From Telmatactis stephensoni (taxonomy: Eukaryota; Cnidaria; Anthozoa; Actiniaria; Isophelliidae), in contig JALIZF010001454.1 of the NCBI GenBank assembly GCA_029948255.1, forward strand, positions 62,001 to 126,000: a DNA stretch of 64,000 nt. Reading direction: 5' to 3'. Both the position numbers and the translations under genes were made by a program. The notes beneath the pieces were generated by a model. It searched no databases and had not been told where the DNA came from. It saw nothing but the letters and a program-made list of their open reading frames with translations. Below, in pieces: positions 12,209 to 31,039 of the stretch (positions are counted from its first letter, which is position 1; each line of letters opens with the position of its first letter).

Positions 12209-12655
12209 GAGTGATGGCACTTAATCCGTGAAATAGATATTAGTCAAACAGACATTAGTAGACACTATTTCCATTGTTTTCTTTTGTTTTGATTAGACTA
12301 TTAGACATGTACACTGACTATTAGATTTTTTTCACGGATTAAGTGCCATCAAGAGACCAAAATACTAAGCTAAGAGAGCAAAACTCGGTATTGATGTCTG
12401 TGCTATGTTCGTGGCAGCTAAGGCTATTTTTAGTAACTTCACCATTGTGCGCGCAAGGCTCTCAAACAATAGAATTTTATTTTTGACATGCACGTGGACA
12501 GGACTGTTTGCTTTCGATTTTTGAATTCTATTGTTTGCACGTGAGATGGAGAAGTTACTAAAAATAGCCTTAGTTGCCGTTAACATCGCAGACATCAATA
12601 CTGAGTTTCGCTCTCTTAATATTATGGTTTCTTGGTGCCATCACTCTAGTTATTC
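12205..12655. mobile_element. Nested foldback element
   Basis: Outer ends are inverted (TAGAGTGATGGCAC at left, GTGCCATCACTCTA at right). The left part is its own hairpin (CACTTAATCCGTGAAA with its complement near 12335). A second hairpin at about 12365-12620 pairs AAGAGAGCAAAACTC-like with GAGTTTCGCTCTCTT-like sequence and contains AAGTTACTAAAAATAGCC with its complement. No coding capacity is seen. Confidence 0.7.
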
Positions 12656-12699
12656 AAAGTCCATTTGAATTGGTAATATGGTCCCTGGGGATTGGTATT

Positions 12700-12854
12700 A
12701 ATGAGAACACATTGAAGAAAGAGCCTTCTTGTTTGGAGCACCCAATTTATGGAACAGTCTTCCAGAGTACATAAGAAATGCCAAGACTGTAGAGTGTTTT
12801 AAATCACTTTTGAAAACATTTTTTCCACAAGCCATAAGTAACTTAAACTTTTAA
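12700..12854 (+). pseudogene. Relict 3' end of a LINE (non-LTR retrotransposon) ORF2
   Basis: One frame reads FLFGAPNLWNSLPEYIRNAK followed by VECFKSLLKTFF and a stop at 12852-12854. This is the conserved C-terminal tail of many CR1/RTE-like reverse-transcriptase ORFs (LWNSLP...R, FK..LK..LF). No reverse transcriptase core precedes it, so it is a truncated relict. Confidence 0.6.
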
Positions 12855-14253
12855 TTTTGTTCATTATTTTTATCATTATTGTAAAAAGCATAGAGATGTC
12901 AGTTAGTTATATCATTGTTATTATTATTACTCCCTTCAGTTCATTTGAGTGTTGTCACCATTATCATCTCTGGTTATTTTTTGACCCACAGTTGGCAATA
13001 TTATTGAACTTTGTTGCCATGGACCAGAATTTAACAAAAATTGCTGCTCATAATGGAACAATGCTAAAAACAAAGGAAATTCGGAATCTCTGCTTTTGTA
13101 TTAAAGAACAGATTCTGGTACATGATGACAGAGACTATTAATGGGGTTTCACTCTAGTGTATAACAGTCAAGAAAATAATCTCTCTTTGATTTTATTTTG
13201 TAATCAACTGCACATAATTCATTAATTCTACATTTTTCTTCATAATCTAATCTTCTAGATCAACGATAAGTTTGACATTTTGGGGATATTTTACTGTACA
13301 TAAACAAAATTCCACTCACCATTATTTTTTATGCTAAAGGTGAAATCACAATAGACTATTAAATCCCACAGACTCTTGTTAAATTGTATATATTTTTGTA
13401 TTCATGATGATATTAGGGAGTGGGCACAGCCATATTGACTCCCTGTCCTACCACACTTTACCTTTTTCAAGGATGTTGAATGGTCAAGGCAAAACTGGAG
13501 ATCTGAGATCTATGAGGCATATTTTTTTACGAGTCCAAGATGCTTTTTCGCTAAAAAATTTCCTTTGTTTTCAAAAGTTGAGACTGTATGGCCTTTTGCA
13601 CAAAAATTGAGATTTTGAGACCTGCCAAATTTGACCAAAATTTTGTGAGACAGACTTTTTGCAGAGACCACTCAACACCCCTTTTTGCATCTTGCTACAC
13701 TGATATAACAACATGATATACCTGCAAATGGTTTTCCCATTTTTCCTCCATTCAAAATAAACCTCTTGTATGTTTTAATAAGACATCTTACCAAACAAGG
13801 AACTGTGAGGCACAGCCAGATACACTCCTTTAGGTAAGACTGCAATAATGACCACATTAACATTCCTAGTATAAAGTGTACCAAGGGTTCACTTACTCAC
13901 TAATAAACCCATCATAATACATTGTGGTATATATATATACATATATTCCTAATTTGACTTGGACATAAAGTCACTCCAGACCTGTCTAAATTAAAGAGAC
14001 AAAGTAACCTCTAAAAGAGCTAATATATGGTCTTTCTTAACCATAATTCATTTCAAGTATTTGGAAACACTTTTTGTTTGTTTCTAGCACAGTATCTGTC
14101 AAATTGATATATTTTAGAACTCTTTTGACACTGCCTTTTTAAAATAAAATATAGCCTTAAAAACATCATGACAGTGGTCAACAATAAACCAAATTATGAC
14201 AATAAAATAACACTACTCCAGTTTTTGTTCAGGATAATACCAAAGCTACAGTA
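12855..14253. other. Intergenic, no supported gene
   Basis: AT-rich sequence downstream of the LINE tail, including the RBKS 3' flank. A short open stretch ending near 13141 has no recognisable domain. I see no RNA gene or clear repeat. Confidence 0.5.
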
Positions 14254-21766
<7,513 letters not shown>

Positions 21767-21970
21767 TTCTCGCTGCTACTGGCCTGACTGATGGAGGAAT
21801 GGATGGCCTTCGCGGTGTTCGCCCGTAAACCGGAAATGACACCGCTGATTAGACTTGTTACATGGCGGGCTCAACCTCGACACCATGAGTATTGACCGCT
21901 GGTCACGCCCGCACTACACAGCCATATTTGTTTTGTAAATGTAAAAGTCTATATTGAGAGGGGGGCAAAA
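21767..21970. promoter_or_regulatory. Divergent promoter of RBKS and ACTR10
   Basis: 204 bp separate the two start codons. An ETS/GABP-like AACCGGAAATGAC lies near 21828-21840, and the RBKS start itself is embedded in a GCCGCCATTT context resembling YY1. Factor binding is inferred. Confidence 0.5.
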
Positions 21971-24900
21971 ATGCCTCTTTTCGATATCATAGGATTGGGA
22001 GGAGAGAAAAATGCTGTGGTTATTGACATTGGAACTGCTTATACAAAGTAAGTCATGGTTTTTGTCGCAGATCGAAACAATTATAATAATGTACCATGTT
22101 ACCAACACCCAATTATGGTCCCCAAACCTTGGAGAGGTTGTGATCGCATTCTTGTTCGTTATAGAAGGGAAATGTTCCCTTTCCTTATCATTACCAATAA
22201 TCAAAATAAACGATGTTATTTGTAGATGTGGGTTTGCAAAAGAAGCAGCACCACGACACATTATACCCAGCTGTGTTACTCATACTGTCAATGGCATGGT
22301 AAGAACACTACACAAAAGCTTCTTATAGTGTTTATATTGGTTAAATTAGTCATCAAAAGATTAAAATTGTATTGTTTTATCAGATTAAGTAATAACATTA
22401 TTAGTTCATTGATTTTTAGATAGCTAGATTGCAGAATACCCTGCATCTCTTTCTAGCCATTACATAGCTACCATAGAAACAGGCAACCCATTACTTAGAT
22501 TTAATGCATAGCTGCTTTATTAAGAATAGGTGACTTATATTATTGCATCACATATTACAACTACCAGAATGCCTTGCCCACTTTCTTTGTAAAGTAATTA
22601 GTGCCAATTGTTCTACTGTTCTGTAAAGTAATTAGTGCCAATTGTTCTACTGTTCTCAAGAGGGAGTTAAAATTAATCTGCTATTCTACTATTGTCAAGA
22701 GGAAATAATAATTAATTAATAATTAGAAGGAGTAGCTCATCACCCTTCCTTGCAGCTAAGTGCTGAATTGCGAAGGGCGCAGCTCAACGTGATCGAGTCG
22801 AAGGTTTACAAGGGCGCTTTCATTACAAACAATTGAACAATCACACATTTACATACAAATTTACATACACATACATGTAGCAGCCACCATATGACCCATG
22901 TCTGATCACGGAGCACAGCTTAGATCGAAACTAGTTCGTTTTTACTGAGGGAGGAAAAACCAGAGAACCCGGAGAAGAAACCCTCGAAGCAAGGGAGAGA
23001 ACGAATTCGAACAAGAAACTCAAGCCACATGTGATGCCCCGTCCGGGGATCGAACGAGGGACCACAGCGGTGACAGACCAGCGCTCTCACCGCTCGGCCA
23101 CCCTTGCTTCCCTTAAAATTAAATCTGAATATGGAAGAAAATGTGTAATGCATTTTGGTAGTTGTAGTAAAAGGATGTTATCATGCAAAAAGCCTATTGT
23201 TTTATTCTATTTTAAATTTCATAAATAATGGCTTTGTTAATTTGATTGATTGATTAGTTGATGGAGTGATTCACTTTGTTTTTGTTTTCTTAGACTCAGA
23301 CAGAATATGTGTTTGATAATAACAAGAGAAATCCAGATGAACTTTATGCTGTTTTGAGAGACTTTGTCCATATGATTTACTTCAGGTGATAATGATGATT
23401 ATAATCATCTTTCAGATCTAAATGATGATTGGATTTGACATAATACTGGGTTGTTAATAAGCATTGGTGATATTGCTGGCTACTTAAAGGTTTTCACCAA
23501 CTGAAAGTCACCAGGAAAATGAAAAAAAAATTGGCTGATTAAAAAAGAAAAACCAAAATAAAAGCTTTTGTTTTAAAGCATTGGTCTCCAGTACTGTCTT
23601 GTGAATTTCATTTGCCATCTTGAAATCTTTTACCTCTATTAATGTACCTCAAGTATATGAACTTAATTTAATAAAACTCTTTCCATTCATGTTTTGTGAA
23701 TTGTTTAATATATAATGGAAACATGCCAGCGTAAACTGACATATTTTAAAGGAAACAATTTCAAAATCAAAAGTGAAGTTTTTCATCTTTTCTAACTGCA
23801 AAATAATTCACAACAATAATTGTAAAGTGTAATCAACAAGCGACAGTTACCCAATAGTTTGTTGACAATTTTCCAACACATGCCAGATGGTAGCACAACT
23901 GTTACCTGACTGTTGGCTCCAAAACTGTCAGGTGACAGGTGTGAATCTGTTGGGTGACAGTCAGGCGGCAGTCACTCGACAGGTTCATACCAAACAGACA
24001 TCACCCACACAGGTTTGTACCTGTCACCAGACAGCTTCGTATTTGTTGCCCAACAGGTGATTTGGTATGCTGTTCTACATATTTACCCAAGTCAATATAT
24101 CACTTTGTTTGTTTTGTTTCTATAGGTATCTACTGGTTAATCCAAGAGACAGACGAGTTGTGATTTGTGAATCTGTTTTGTGTCCTACATTGTTCAGAGA
24201 AACATTAGCTAAAGTCTTGTTCAGACATTTTGAAGTAAGTTCTTGTATATTAGCGGTCTGACAGCCATTAAACCTCATTTGGAGGGGTAGGCTCATTGGT
24301 AATTTATAGACATCTTCCACATTGTTTGAACAACGATGAAAAGCTTGTTTCAACATTCAACATATCATTATACCCAGTTATACCCAGGCAGTTACTTTTA
24401 ATTGTTGCCATTTTGTTGAATGACTCTGCTCAACAAATGTTGAACCATTTGTCATGAACACATTCACTACTTTGTGTATAAATTTCACTTTATCACAACC
24501 CAATATAAAAAAGCAAATGAAGATCCCTATATCTCTTCTAAACATTGATATTTATATTTAGGTACCTTCAGTGTTGTTTGCTCCATGTCATTTGCTTAGC
24601 TTGTTTACTCTTGGTGTTCCTACTGGTTTGGTGATTGATTGTGGGTATCATGAGTCACTTGTACTACCAATATCCTTTAACAAACACTATCAAAACAAAA
24701 TAAACTTATTCAATGATCTTTTGTAACACTGAGGCATCTAACTTTCCCTTAATAGTCACAAATATATGAGGGTATCCCAATTATTAAAGCAGTTACAGCA
24801 ATCCCACTGGCTGCAAAGGCTATTCATGAGTAAGTATCTATCAAGTGTGGGTTTCATTTTAATACTTCTAAACCTCTTATGTGAATTATTTTTTTTCAAG

Positions 24901-27900
24901 GTATCTTGAGAAACAGTTGATGGATAGAAGTTTGGTACAAATTGAGAAAGGAATCAAGCCACTTTCTTCAGTGATGGGTAATGTCACTACAGTAGATTTC
25001 ATATGGCTGTGAAAACAACACAGTACGGCACAGTCATGGCAAGAATTTCAGTAGTTTTTATAGACATAGCACCAACGTGGCACAGCATGGTCTGTTTCAC
25101 AGTCATACAAAATCTGCTTTACTCTACATTACAAACTTTATTTTACTGACTAGCATCTCAGAACATGTCACTGATATAATATTGACTATATTACATTCTT
25201 AGGTTCACTGCCAGAAGAAATATTAGAAGACATAAAAGGTACAGAGTGCCATTGAAAATGACCTAAGTGATGTTTCAACTAGACATTGATATTTGACTTA
25301 AAAGAAAGCTATTGATACCAATTTAAACCATTTGAGTAAAAATTCACCAAAGTCATTTTGGCCATTTTGATCAGAAGCCCTTCATTTATGCTCAGCTGAA
25401 AGTCTTCTTTGTCAATGAGGTTTCATAACAAATAAACTAGAATTTGTTATCATTAGTAAAGCTATGTGGGATAATTGTGATGTATTGCAAATTGTCTGTT
25501 ATTTTACCATCTTGTATTTAGTGCGCACTTGTTTTGTTGCACCCAAGTTCAGTGGTCCTAAAGATGAGCCACGCCCTGCATCTATGGTGCATCAAGTAGA
25601 CTATCCTCTTGATGGTGGGAGAATTCTTCGAATAGAAGGACATATCAGGTAGTACTCATACATTATTCTTTCTTTCCATTCATTAAACTCATCGGCACAG
25701 ATGAGATGAGGTACCTGAAAACCATGCCAGTTGTGCTGACCACACATGGCAAGGAGGTAACTGTGGCAACCCAACCATGGTCCACCTCAGGACTGGCAGT
25801 AGTCACACTGACAACATCAGTGGAAGAATACATATCTGAACTTACCTCTGAGGGTTAGGGTTAGGGTGGGAGGAACACAGCTAAGCTAGTAAGCAACACA
25901 CTCCTGCAAGTAGATCCGCAACGATATGCAATATTGTTGGATCCATGTGACCCTGCAAAGCCTGGGGGCACCCCATATAGAGGTAAGTACTTCATTCACC
26001 ATCAATATAACCCATTGAAATTCTAGGCACATGTATATACAAAAATACACATGATTCCCATGTATTCCCCTGTATTCCCGTGTATTCCCCTGTATTCCCA
26101 TGTATTCCTCTGTATTCCCGTGTATTCCCATGTATTCCCCTGTATTCCTATGTATTCCCCTGTATTCCCCTTATTCCCATGTATTCCCCTGTATTCCCCT
26201 GTATTCCCGTGTATTCCCCTGTATTCCCCTGTATTCCCTTGTATTCCCATGTATTCCCCTGTGTTCCCCTGTATTCCCCTGTACTTATACATGGGAATAC
26301 AGGGGAATACAGGGGAATACAGTGGAATACATGGGAATACACGGGAATATAGGGGAATACATGGGAATACACGGGAACACACGGGAATACATGGGAATAC
26401 ATGAGAATACAGAGGAATACATGGGAATACACGGGAATACACGGGAATACAGGGGAATACAGGGGAATACAGGGGAATACATGGGAATACACGGGAATAC
26501 ATGGGAATACAGCGGAATACAGGGGAATACAAGGGAATACAAGGGAATACATGGGAATACACGGGAATACATGGGAATACATGGGAATACACGGGAATAC
26601 ATGGGAATACATGGGAATACACGGGAATACATGGGAATCATATGTATTTTTGTATATACATGTGCCTAGAATTTCAATGGGTTATATTGATAGTGAATGA
26701 AGTACCAACCCCCGCAAGAGGAAGACTGCTGACCAGCATGTCTCAATTTTAACTTTGCCTGGATTTTATTTAGTCACATTTAAGTTTTTTTATAGTTTTC
26801 ATTGATGACTGTTTTAGATTTTAGGAAGTACTGTTTTCTAATTTGTAATTATTTTGTCCTCAGAGAACAGACATTTGACATTCTTTTTGATGGTGATGAA
26901 GAAGAGAAATCAATTGCTACAGCAATTCTTGACTCACTGATAATGGTAACATTTAAATTAACTGCTAACTAGGATGGAAACTCTACCTAAACTGTTGTAT
27001 TTGAATTTAGTGTCCAATTGATACACGTAAGAAACTTGCTGAGAATATTGTTGTTATTGGTGGAACAGCTCTAACACCAGGTTTCAAGTAAGTACTTTAT
27101 TTAATTTTAGATAGTAAGCACCCTATGACTGGTTGAAAGAGGTGCTGTATTACTAAACAACACACATTTCCAATGTCAGTAATGCAAGATGAACCATTTG
27201 TGTGCCTTTTGCATTTTTGTATGGAGGAAAATCGAACTTTTTCCCTTGAATAGTTACTTCACAATTTAGCAAATAATGTATTTATAAAACAATGGGTCAG
27301 GTTTTCCCATGCTTCATTCAGTAAAACAGCACTCAGGAAACACCATAGGCACACAAGCAGTGAGGAAAAGCACTCTGACACCTAACAGCTCATGTTTCTC
27401 CAAACACTTCTTTTGTGCCCTCGTCACTTTCTCAATACTCTATCAGTGAATGGAGCTTGGAAAAGCCTGATCTTTTTGTTAGAAACCAAAGCTTGAAACT
27501 TAATTTGTTAGGTACATCATTTTGTCAATGATTGTTAATGTTTATGCAGGCATAGATTGATGCAAGAGATTTACATCTTACTACAGTCACCACAATACAA
27601 AGACAAACTTTTCATAAAAACAGTCAAAATGCATCAAACACCTGTATCGGCAAACTCCACTGCTTGGCTTGGAGGTAATGAATAATAAAACATTCTTTTG
27701 TATTTCTGTTGTTTACATCTAAATGTGAACACATGACATTTAAAACATAATCTAATTGGTTGCAAGTAAAAACAAGTTTTGTTCTAATTGAATCCAATTG
27801 AACATTAAGCGAAGGTCTTAAATCCCTAATGTACAACAAAATTGTTTACTGAAGTATTTACACCTCAAACCTCAAACGCCCCTTCTAAAGTAATCTTGCA

Positions 27901-29035
27901 GGGCTTTAGCAAGCCATAAAGTTCCAAGAGGCTAAAACAACCTATATCATGAGTATCCTTTTGTGCAAGCGTAGCAAGCATGAAATAACAATTATGATAA
28001 AACTAACAACAACAAACATTATTTTAGAAAGTAAAGCTTTGGGAAAGTATATTCTCCTACACATTTAGACAGAAGAGAGAGTGAGAGAGAGAAAAAGAAA
28101 GAAAGAAAAAATAGATAGGGCTCAACTGATAGGGGTGGGGCACTGTTCCCCCACACCCCCCCTTGGATCTGCCACTGCACCCCATGCAAATTAAGGACTT
28201 TTTAAGGACTTTAGTCTTTGACATTTACAGTGCTGCGCTTCGAACCGTTGCCACTTCCACAAAGTTTTTGATTAATTTTTGACATCTTTTTGACAACCTT
28301 GAATACCGCTAACCAATTAAATATCGTCGCTTCACTTTGATGTTTCGATATGATGTACAAACTCCGCCTATCGAGACATCAAAGTGAAGCGCCAGTATCT
28401 AATTGGTTAGCGGTATTCAAAGTTGTCCAAAAGATGTCATAAAGTAATCAAAAACTTTGTGGTAGTGGCAACGGTTCGAGGCGTAGCACTGTAATATTTT
28501 TTCATAACTCGATAATGGAGTCACAACAGCTTGAGAAACTCCTCAATGGGAGATAATGATCAAATGTCAATGATCCAGTCAACTAACTTCCTTCATGTGT
28601 TCACAATAATGATAAATTTTATGTTGTGTGTTCATGCTTGGACAAAAACAAGGGTACAGTCATAAAGACACTATTTGATGATTTGTATGTTGAATGGTAG
28701 GTGCAATATTTGGTTCGCTTGAAGTATTGGCTGATCGTTCAGTCTTGAAGGAACAGTATGTTCAAGATAAGAAAATACCTGACTGGATGCAGTGTGACAT
28801 TACTACAGAGACTCAACCTGTTGTAGAAGAATTACAAAGACCAACCTTGTCACGCCGACAGACAAGTGGAATCACAAGTACCTTGAGTAGCCTCAGTAGC
28901 AAATTATCTAGCCATATTCTAGGGTCAAGTAGTAGTCGTCTTGGCTCTCAGTTAGGAGGAAGATCAACAACTTCTGGTTCAGCAACAAGTAAGAGCATCC
29001 AAGAAAATCCAGCAGAAGAAAAGAAAACTGAGTAA
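21971..29035 (+). CDS. ACTR10: Actin-related protein 10 (Arp11), dynactin pointed-end subunit
   Basis: Thirteen exons: 21971-22047, 22226-22298, 23294-23385, 24126-24234, 24562-24669, 24762-24829, 24901-24977, 25203-25238, 25522-25648, 26864-26945, 27011-27087, 27550-27674, 28701-29035; 1386 nt, 461 residues (human 417). Dynactin pointed-end subunit, helping dynein cargo attachment. Conserved blocks in order: [127 protein letters not shown], and the last exon with [20 protein letters not shown] and IPDWMQCD. The C-terminus carries an extra Ser-rich tail of roughly 50 residues absent from human. Intron 5 (24670-24761) looks U12-type; its exact 3' end is uncertain and could add two residues. 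Introns host a SINE, MITEs and two foldback elements. Confidence 0.96.
22740..23112 (-). mobile_element. tRNA-derived SINE
   Basis: On the - strand the head reads GGTGGCCGAGCGGTGAGAGC (A box) and GTTCGATCCCC (B box) at about 23030-23106, a pol III tRNA-like promoter. A body containing CTCCGGGTTCTCTGGTTTTT and a 3' region with TTGAGCTGCGCCCTTCGCAA follow. It sits in ACTR10 intron 2. This body type recurs in invertebrate SINEs. Confidence 0.8.
24670..24761 (+). other. Putative U12-type intron in ACTR10
   Basis: The 5' end ATATCCTTT is a perfect minor-spliceosome AT-type donor. CCCTTAAT at 24746-24753 fits the U12 branch site. Ungapped protein conservation (SLVLP/IYEGIP) requires the intron to end at 24761 with AA, giving AT-AA termini; AC lies 2 nt before. 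An AG at 24754-24755 would also keep frame but adds Ser-Gln and lies only 2-3 nt from the branch site. Confidence 0.65.
24995..25140. mobile_element. MITE family B copy
   Basis: In ACTR10 intron 7. TTTCATATGGCTGTGAAAAC at left and TTTCACAGTCATACAAAATC at right are inverted ends; GTACGGCACAGTCATGGCAA, TTTTTATAGACATAGCACCA and GCACAGCATGGTC are the internal signatures. Confidence 0.75.
25248..25390. mobile_element. MITE family A, diverged copy
   Basis: AAATGACCTAAGTGA at left and AAAGTCATTTTGGCCATTTT with terminal AAGCCCTTCA at right match the element at 1846-1964. Lies in ACTR10 intron 8. Confidence 0.55.
25988..26706. mobile_element. Foldback element made of 10-bp tandem repeats in opposed arrays
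   Basis: Flanks form a long inverted repeat of about 60 bp (CACCATCAATATAACCCATT near 26000; its complement near 26680). Inside, roughly 24 copies of a 10-mer of type TGTATTCCCC run to about 26285, then about 35 copies of the reverse-complement type GGGAATACAT run to 26638. Single-base variants (C/A/G at one position) alternate irregularly. Both strands are open over several hundred bases only because the 10-mer lacks stops; no real gene is implied. In ACTR10 intron 9. Confidence 0.85.
28226..28494. mobile_element. Foldback MITE with about 120-bp arms
   Basis: Left arm starts TACAGTGCTGCGCTTCGAAC and includes CGCTAACCAATTAAATA and CGCTTCACTTTGATGT; the right arm is its near-exact complement ending GCGTAGCACTGTA. 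The loop is only about 20 bp. In ACTR10 intron 12. Confidence 0.8.
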
Positions 29036-29586
29036 ACTTTTAAAAAAAATGGTTAAAAATTACTGTGTTAAAACTCTTCCAACTAGACTTGGCTGTTTAG
29101 AAAAAAATATTTATTAACTCTATAAGTAATAAATAGATAGAAGAAATTACAATGCTACATCAAAATTATATGGCCACATGGAGATATGAATTTTTCTTTG
29201 AGTTCTGACAGAAACCCTAACCCCTTATGAGTTTCTGGTTCTGAGGTGATATCTTACAGGTAACAGTGAGCACAGCTGATGAGTAAGATATTTTCAAAAT
29301 GAGATAATTATACAATATTAAATTGTAATAAATGTATATTCATGAGATAACAGCCTTTGGTTGTGTGACAAAACAGTTGGAAATAAATGTATGGAAATAA
29401 AGTACCTTTAGAGGGATCTCCAAAATGTGAGTTCATTTGGGCTTCCTGTGGTAGTAGAAAAACTTTTTTAAATAGAAAAGAGCAAATGCTTCCTTTTAAA
29501 TTTAAAAAGCTAAAAAGTTATACTCCTCAACAAAAAAAGCACGAAGACTGTTTTCCAGAGGGAAAAAAAGAAGAAAAAAAAGAAAG
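29036..29586. other. ACTR10 3' flank and convergent spacer
   Basis: AT-rich sequence with several AATAAA-like signals (for example near 29126 and 29329) fit for ACTR10 polyadenylation. No gene is seen. Confidence 0.5.
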
Positions 29587-29672
29587 TCCTTCGAGCCGGA
29601 TTTGAACCAGCGACCTAGGGATTACAGCTTCAACTCTACAGTCCCCCGCTCTGCCAACTGAGCTATCGAAGG
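29587..29672 (-). tRNA. tRNA-Tyr(GTA): tRNA-Tyr (GTA) with 13-nt intron
   Basis: On the - strand the acceptor stem CCTTCGA pairs with TCGAAGG, discriminator A. D arm TAGCTCAGTTGGCAGAGC (A box) and T arm GCTGGTTCAAATCCGGC (B box) are intact. The anticodon stem GGGGA/TCCCT frames loop CTGTAG + A, anticodon GTA, with a 13-nt intron (AGTTGAAGCTGTA) after position 37, the standard place in eukaryotic tRNA-Tyr. A T-rich pol III terminator follows directly (complement of 29566-29586). It lies just downstream of the CINP stop on the same strand. Confidence 0.96.
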
Positions 29673-29739
29673 ATTTCGTTGAAATTGAGAAAGCAACGGA
29701 CTGTTTTATAACGGGTAACAATCAGTCATGTGTATAAAT

Positions 29740-30756
29740 TCATCGAAGCCCTGTTTCTACCACCATGCTTTCTAATAAGAAGTCTTTTTCATCATTTAGA
29801 TAAGGTTCATGAAGCCATAATGACAAGTAAACCAATAGCTCATTTCTATCTTTTGTCCTTGTAAAGTGCGGAAAAAGTTTTTGCTTTAGTTCCAATTCTC
29901 GGCCATACATGGACTGTAACTTTTGAGAAAAAGAATCTGAAAATATAATTTATAAAATTTAGAAATAAGATAAGATGAAATAAAATTAACATCTCAAATA
30001 TATGCGGAAACACGTTGACTGATGTTTGCCTTGAATCAATAAGTTAAGCCCAATTCGAGTTTTTCTGTTTTATGCTTACAAAATTGTTGCAGAGGCCACG
30101 TGTTGAAATATGTCTCATCCACGTCTTTTTCTCTAAAATCTGTAAGTTTTTCAGCTGCCTTAAAATTTTCTGATATAGATTTCATCTTGCTGTAAACTTG
30201 AAACTGCAAAAAGAAAACACCACAAAATGCCAGTCATGAAAGGATATTCAATCATTCGAAGCATTTTGGCTGTAAACACATTGAATAACTGACTTACCAT
30301 CTTAGACAGTATCTGTGAAAGTTCTTCGAATGATTTTGCTACTTTTTCATCAATTTCTGACGACGAGGATTCACTCAAATTATCCATCACAGTCACAGAA
30401 TTAGAATTCTCTACATCACTATATCTTGGAAGAGAAAGAGAGAGAAAATAAAAATTTCATCATTGAATCATCTGCTGATGAACATGATGCTTTACAGAAA
30501 TGAATGATATCCCTTACTGCTTTTGTAGTTGTAGATTCATTAAATTGTTAGCAACATTGATACCCAGGGTGTTTAGAGATGACCATTTTTGTACCAATTC
30601 ATGACAAGTAGCACATAGATCTCTAAGTTTTCTCGAAACATCACATGTTGGTTTAGTTCTAGGAGATTCTTTTGGCGAGGTTATATCACTGCTAGAATCT
30701 CTTTTTCGTGGACTTTTTGATTTAGGTGTTCTTGGAGACTTTCCTTTGGACGCCAT
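29740..30756 (-). CDS. CINP: Cyclin-dependent kinase 2-interacting protein
   Basis: Four exons (- strand): 30518-30756, 30298-30424, 30080-30203, 29740-29936; 687 nt, 228 residues (human 212). CINP is a small nuclear protein linked to replication origins (CDK2/CDC7), ATR-ATRIP checkpoint signalling and, with AAA proteins, ribosome biogenesis. The N-terminus is Ser/Pro/Lys-rich (SPRTPKSKSPRKR), then RKLRDLCATCHELVQKW and LNTLGINVANNLMNLQL align with the human coiled region. The C-terminus has FNTWPLQQF, SQKLQSMYGRELELKQKLFP, LSLWLHEPYLND and FLLESMVVETGLR, all matching human CINP in order. Start: ATG at 30756; an upstream in-frame ATG at 30807 would add 17 residues with no counterpart. Its 3' UTR probably reads into the tRNA gene. 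Confidence 0.92.
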
Positions 30757-31039
30757 TACTGATTTGAGTACTGTCGGGGATAGGGAAAGAAGCGTTCTAA
30801 ATCGCAAGAAAACCTGACCTGGGGAGGGTAATTAGCAAATTTTGACCCCCGTTCTTTGAGTTGCTATTTTACAACAGAAAAAATATATAAAGCTGTAAAA
30901 ACTCGGATACATTTACATTTTACAATTCCTACTCTTCTTTTAAACCCTGTTTCAAAAATTTTACAGTATATTGGAACATGTTGGAAAACTATACATATAA
31001 CTGTACTACCCCTCCCATATTTTACTAAAATGTGATCTT

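Noticed and set aside
13001..13141. Possible exon reading MDQNLTKIAAHNGTML...
   Set aside because: No donor or acceptor partner and no family match; follows a LINE relict.
23030..23106. tRNA gene on the - strand
   Set aside because: A and B boxes are good but the acceptor stem does not close and a long SINE body follows.
26023..26669. Several long overlapping open frames on both strands with [10 protein letters not shown] / [10 protein letters not shown] repeats
   Set aside because: They are translations of the 10-bp satellite, which has no stop in any frame. They lie inside an ACTR10 intron and have no start context or splice support.
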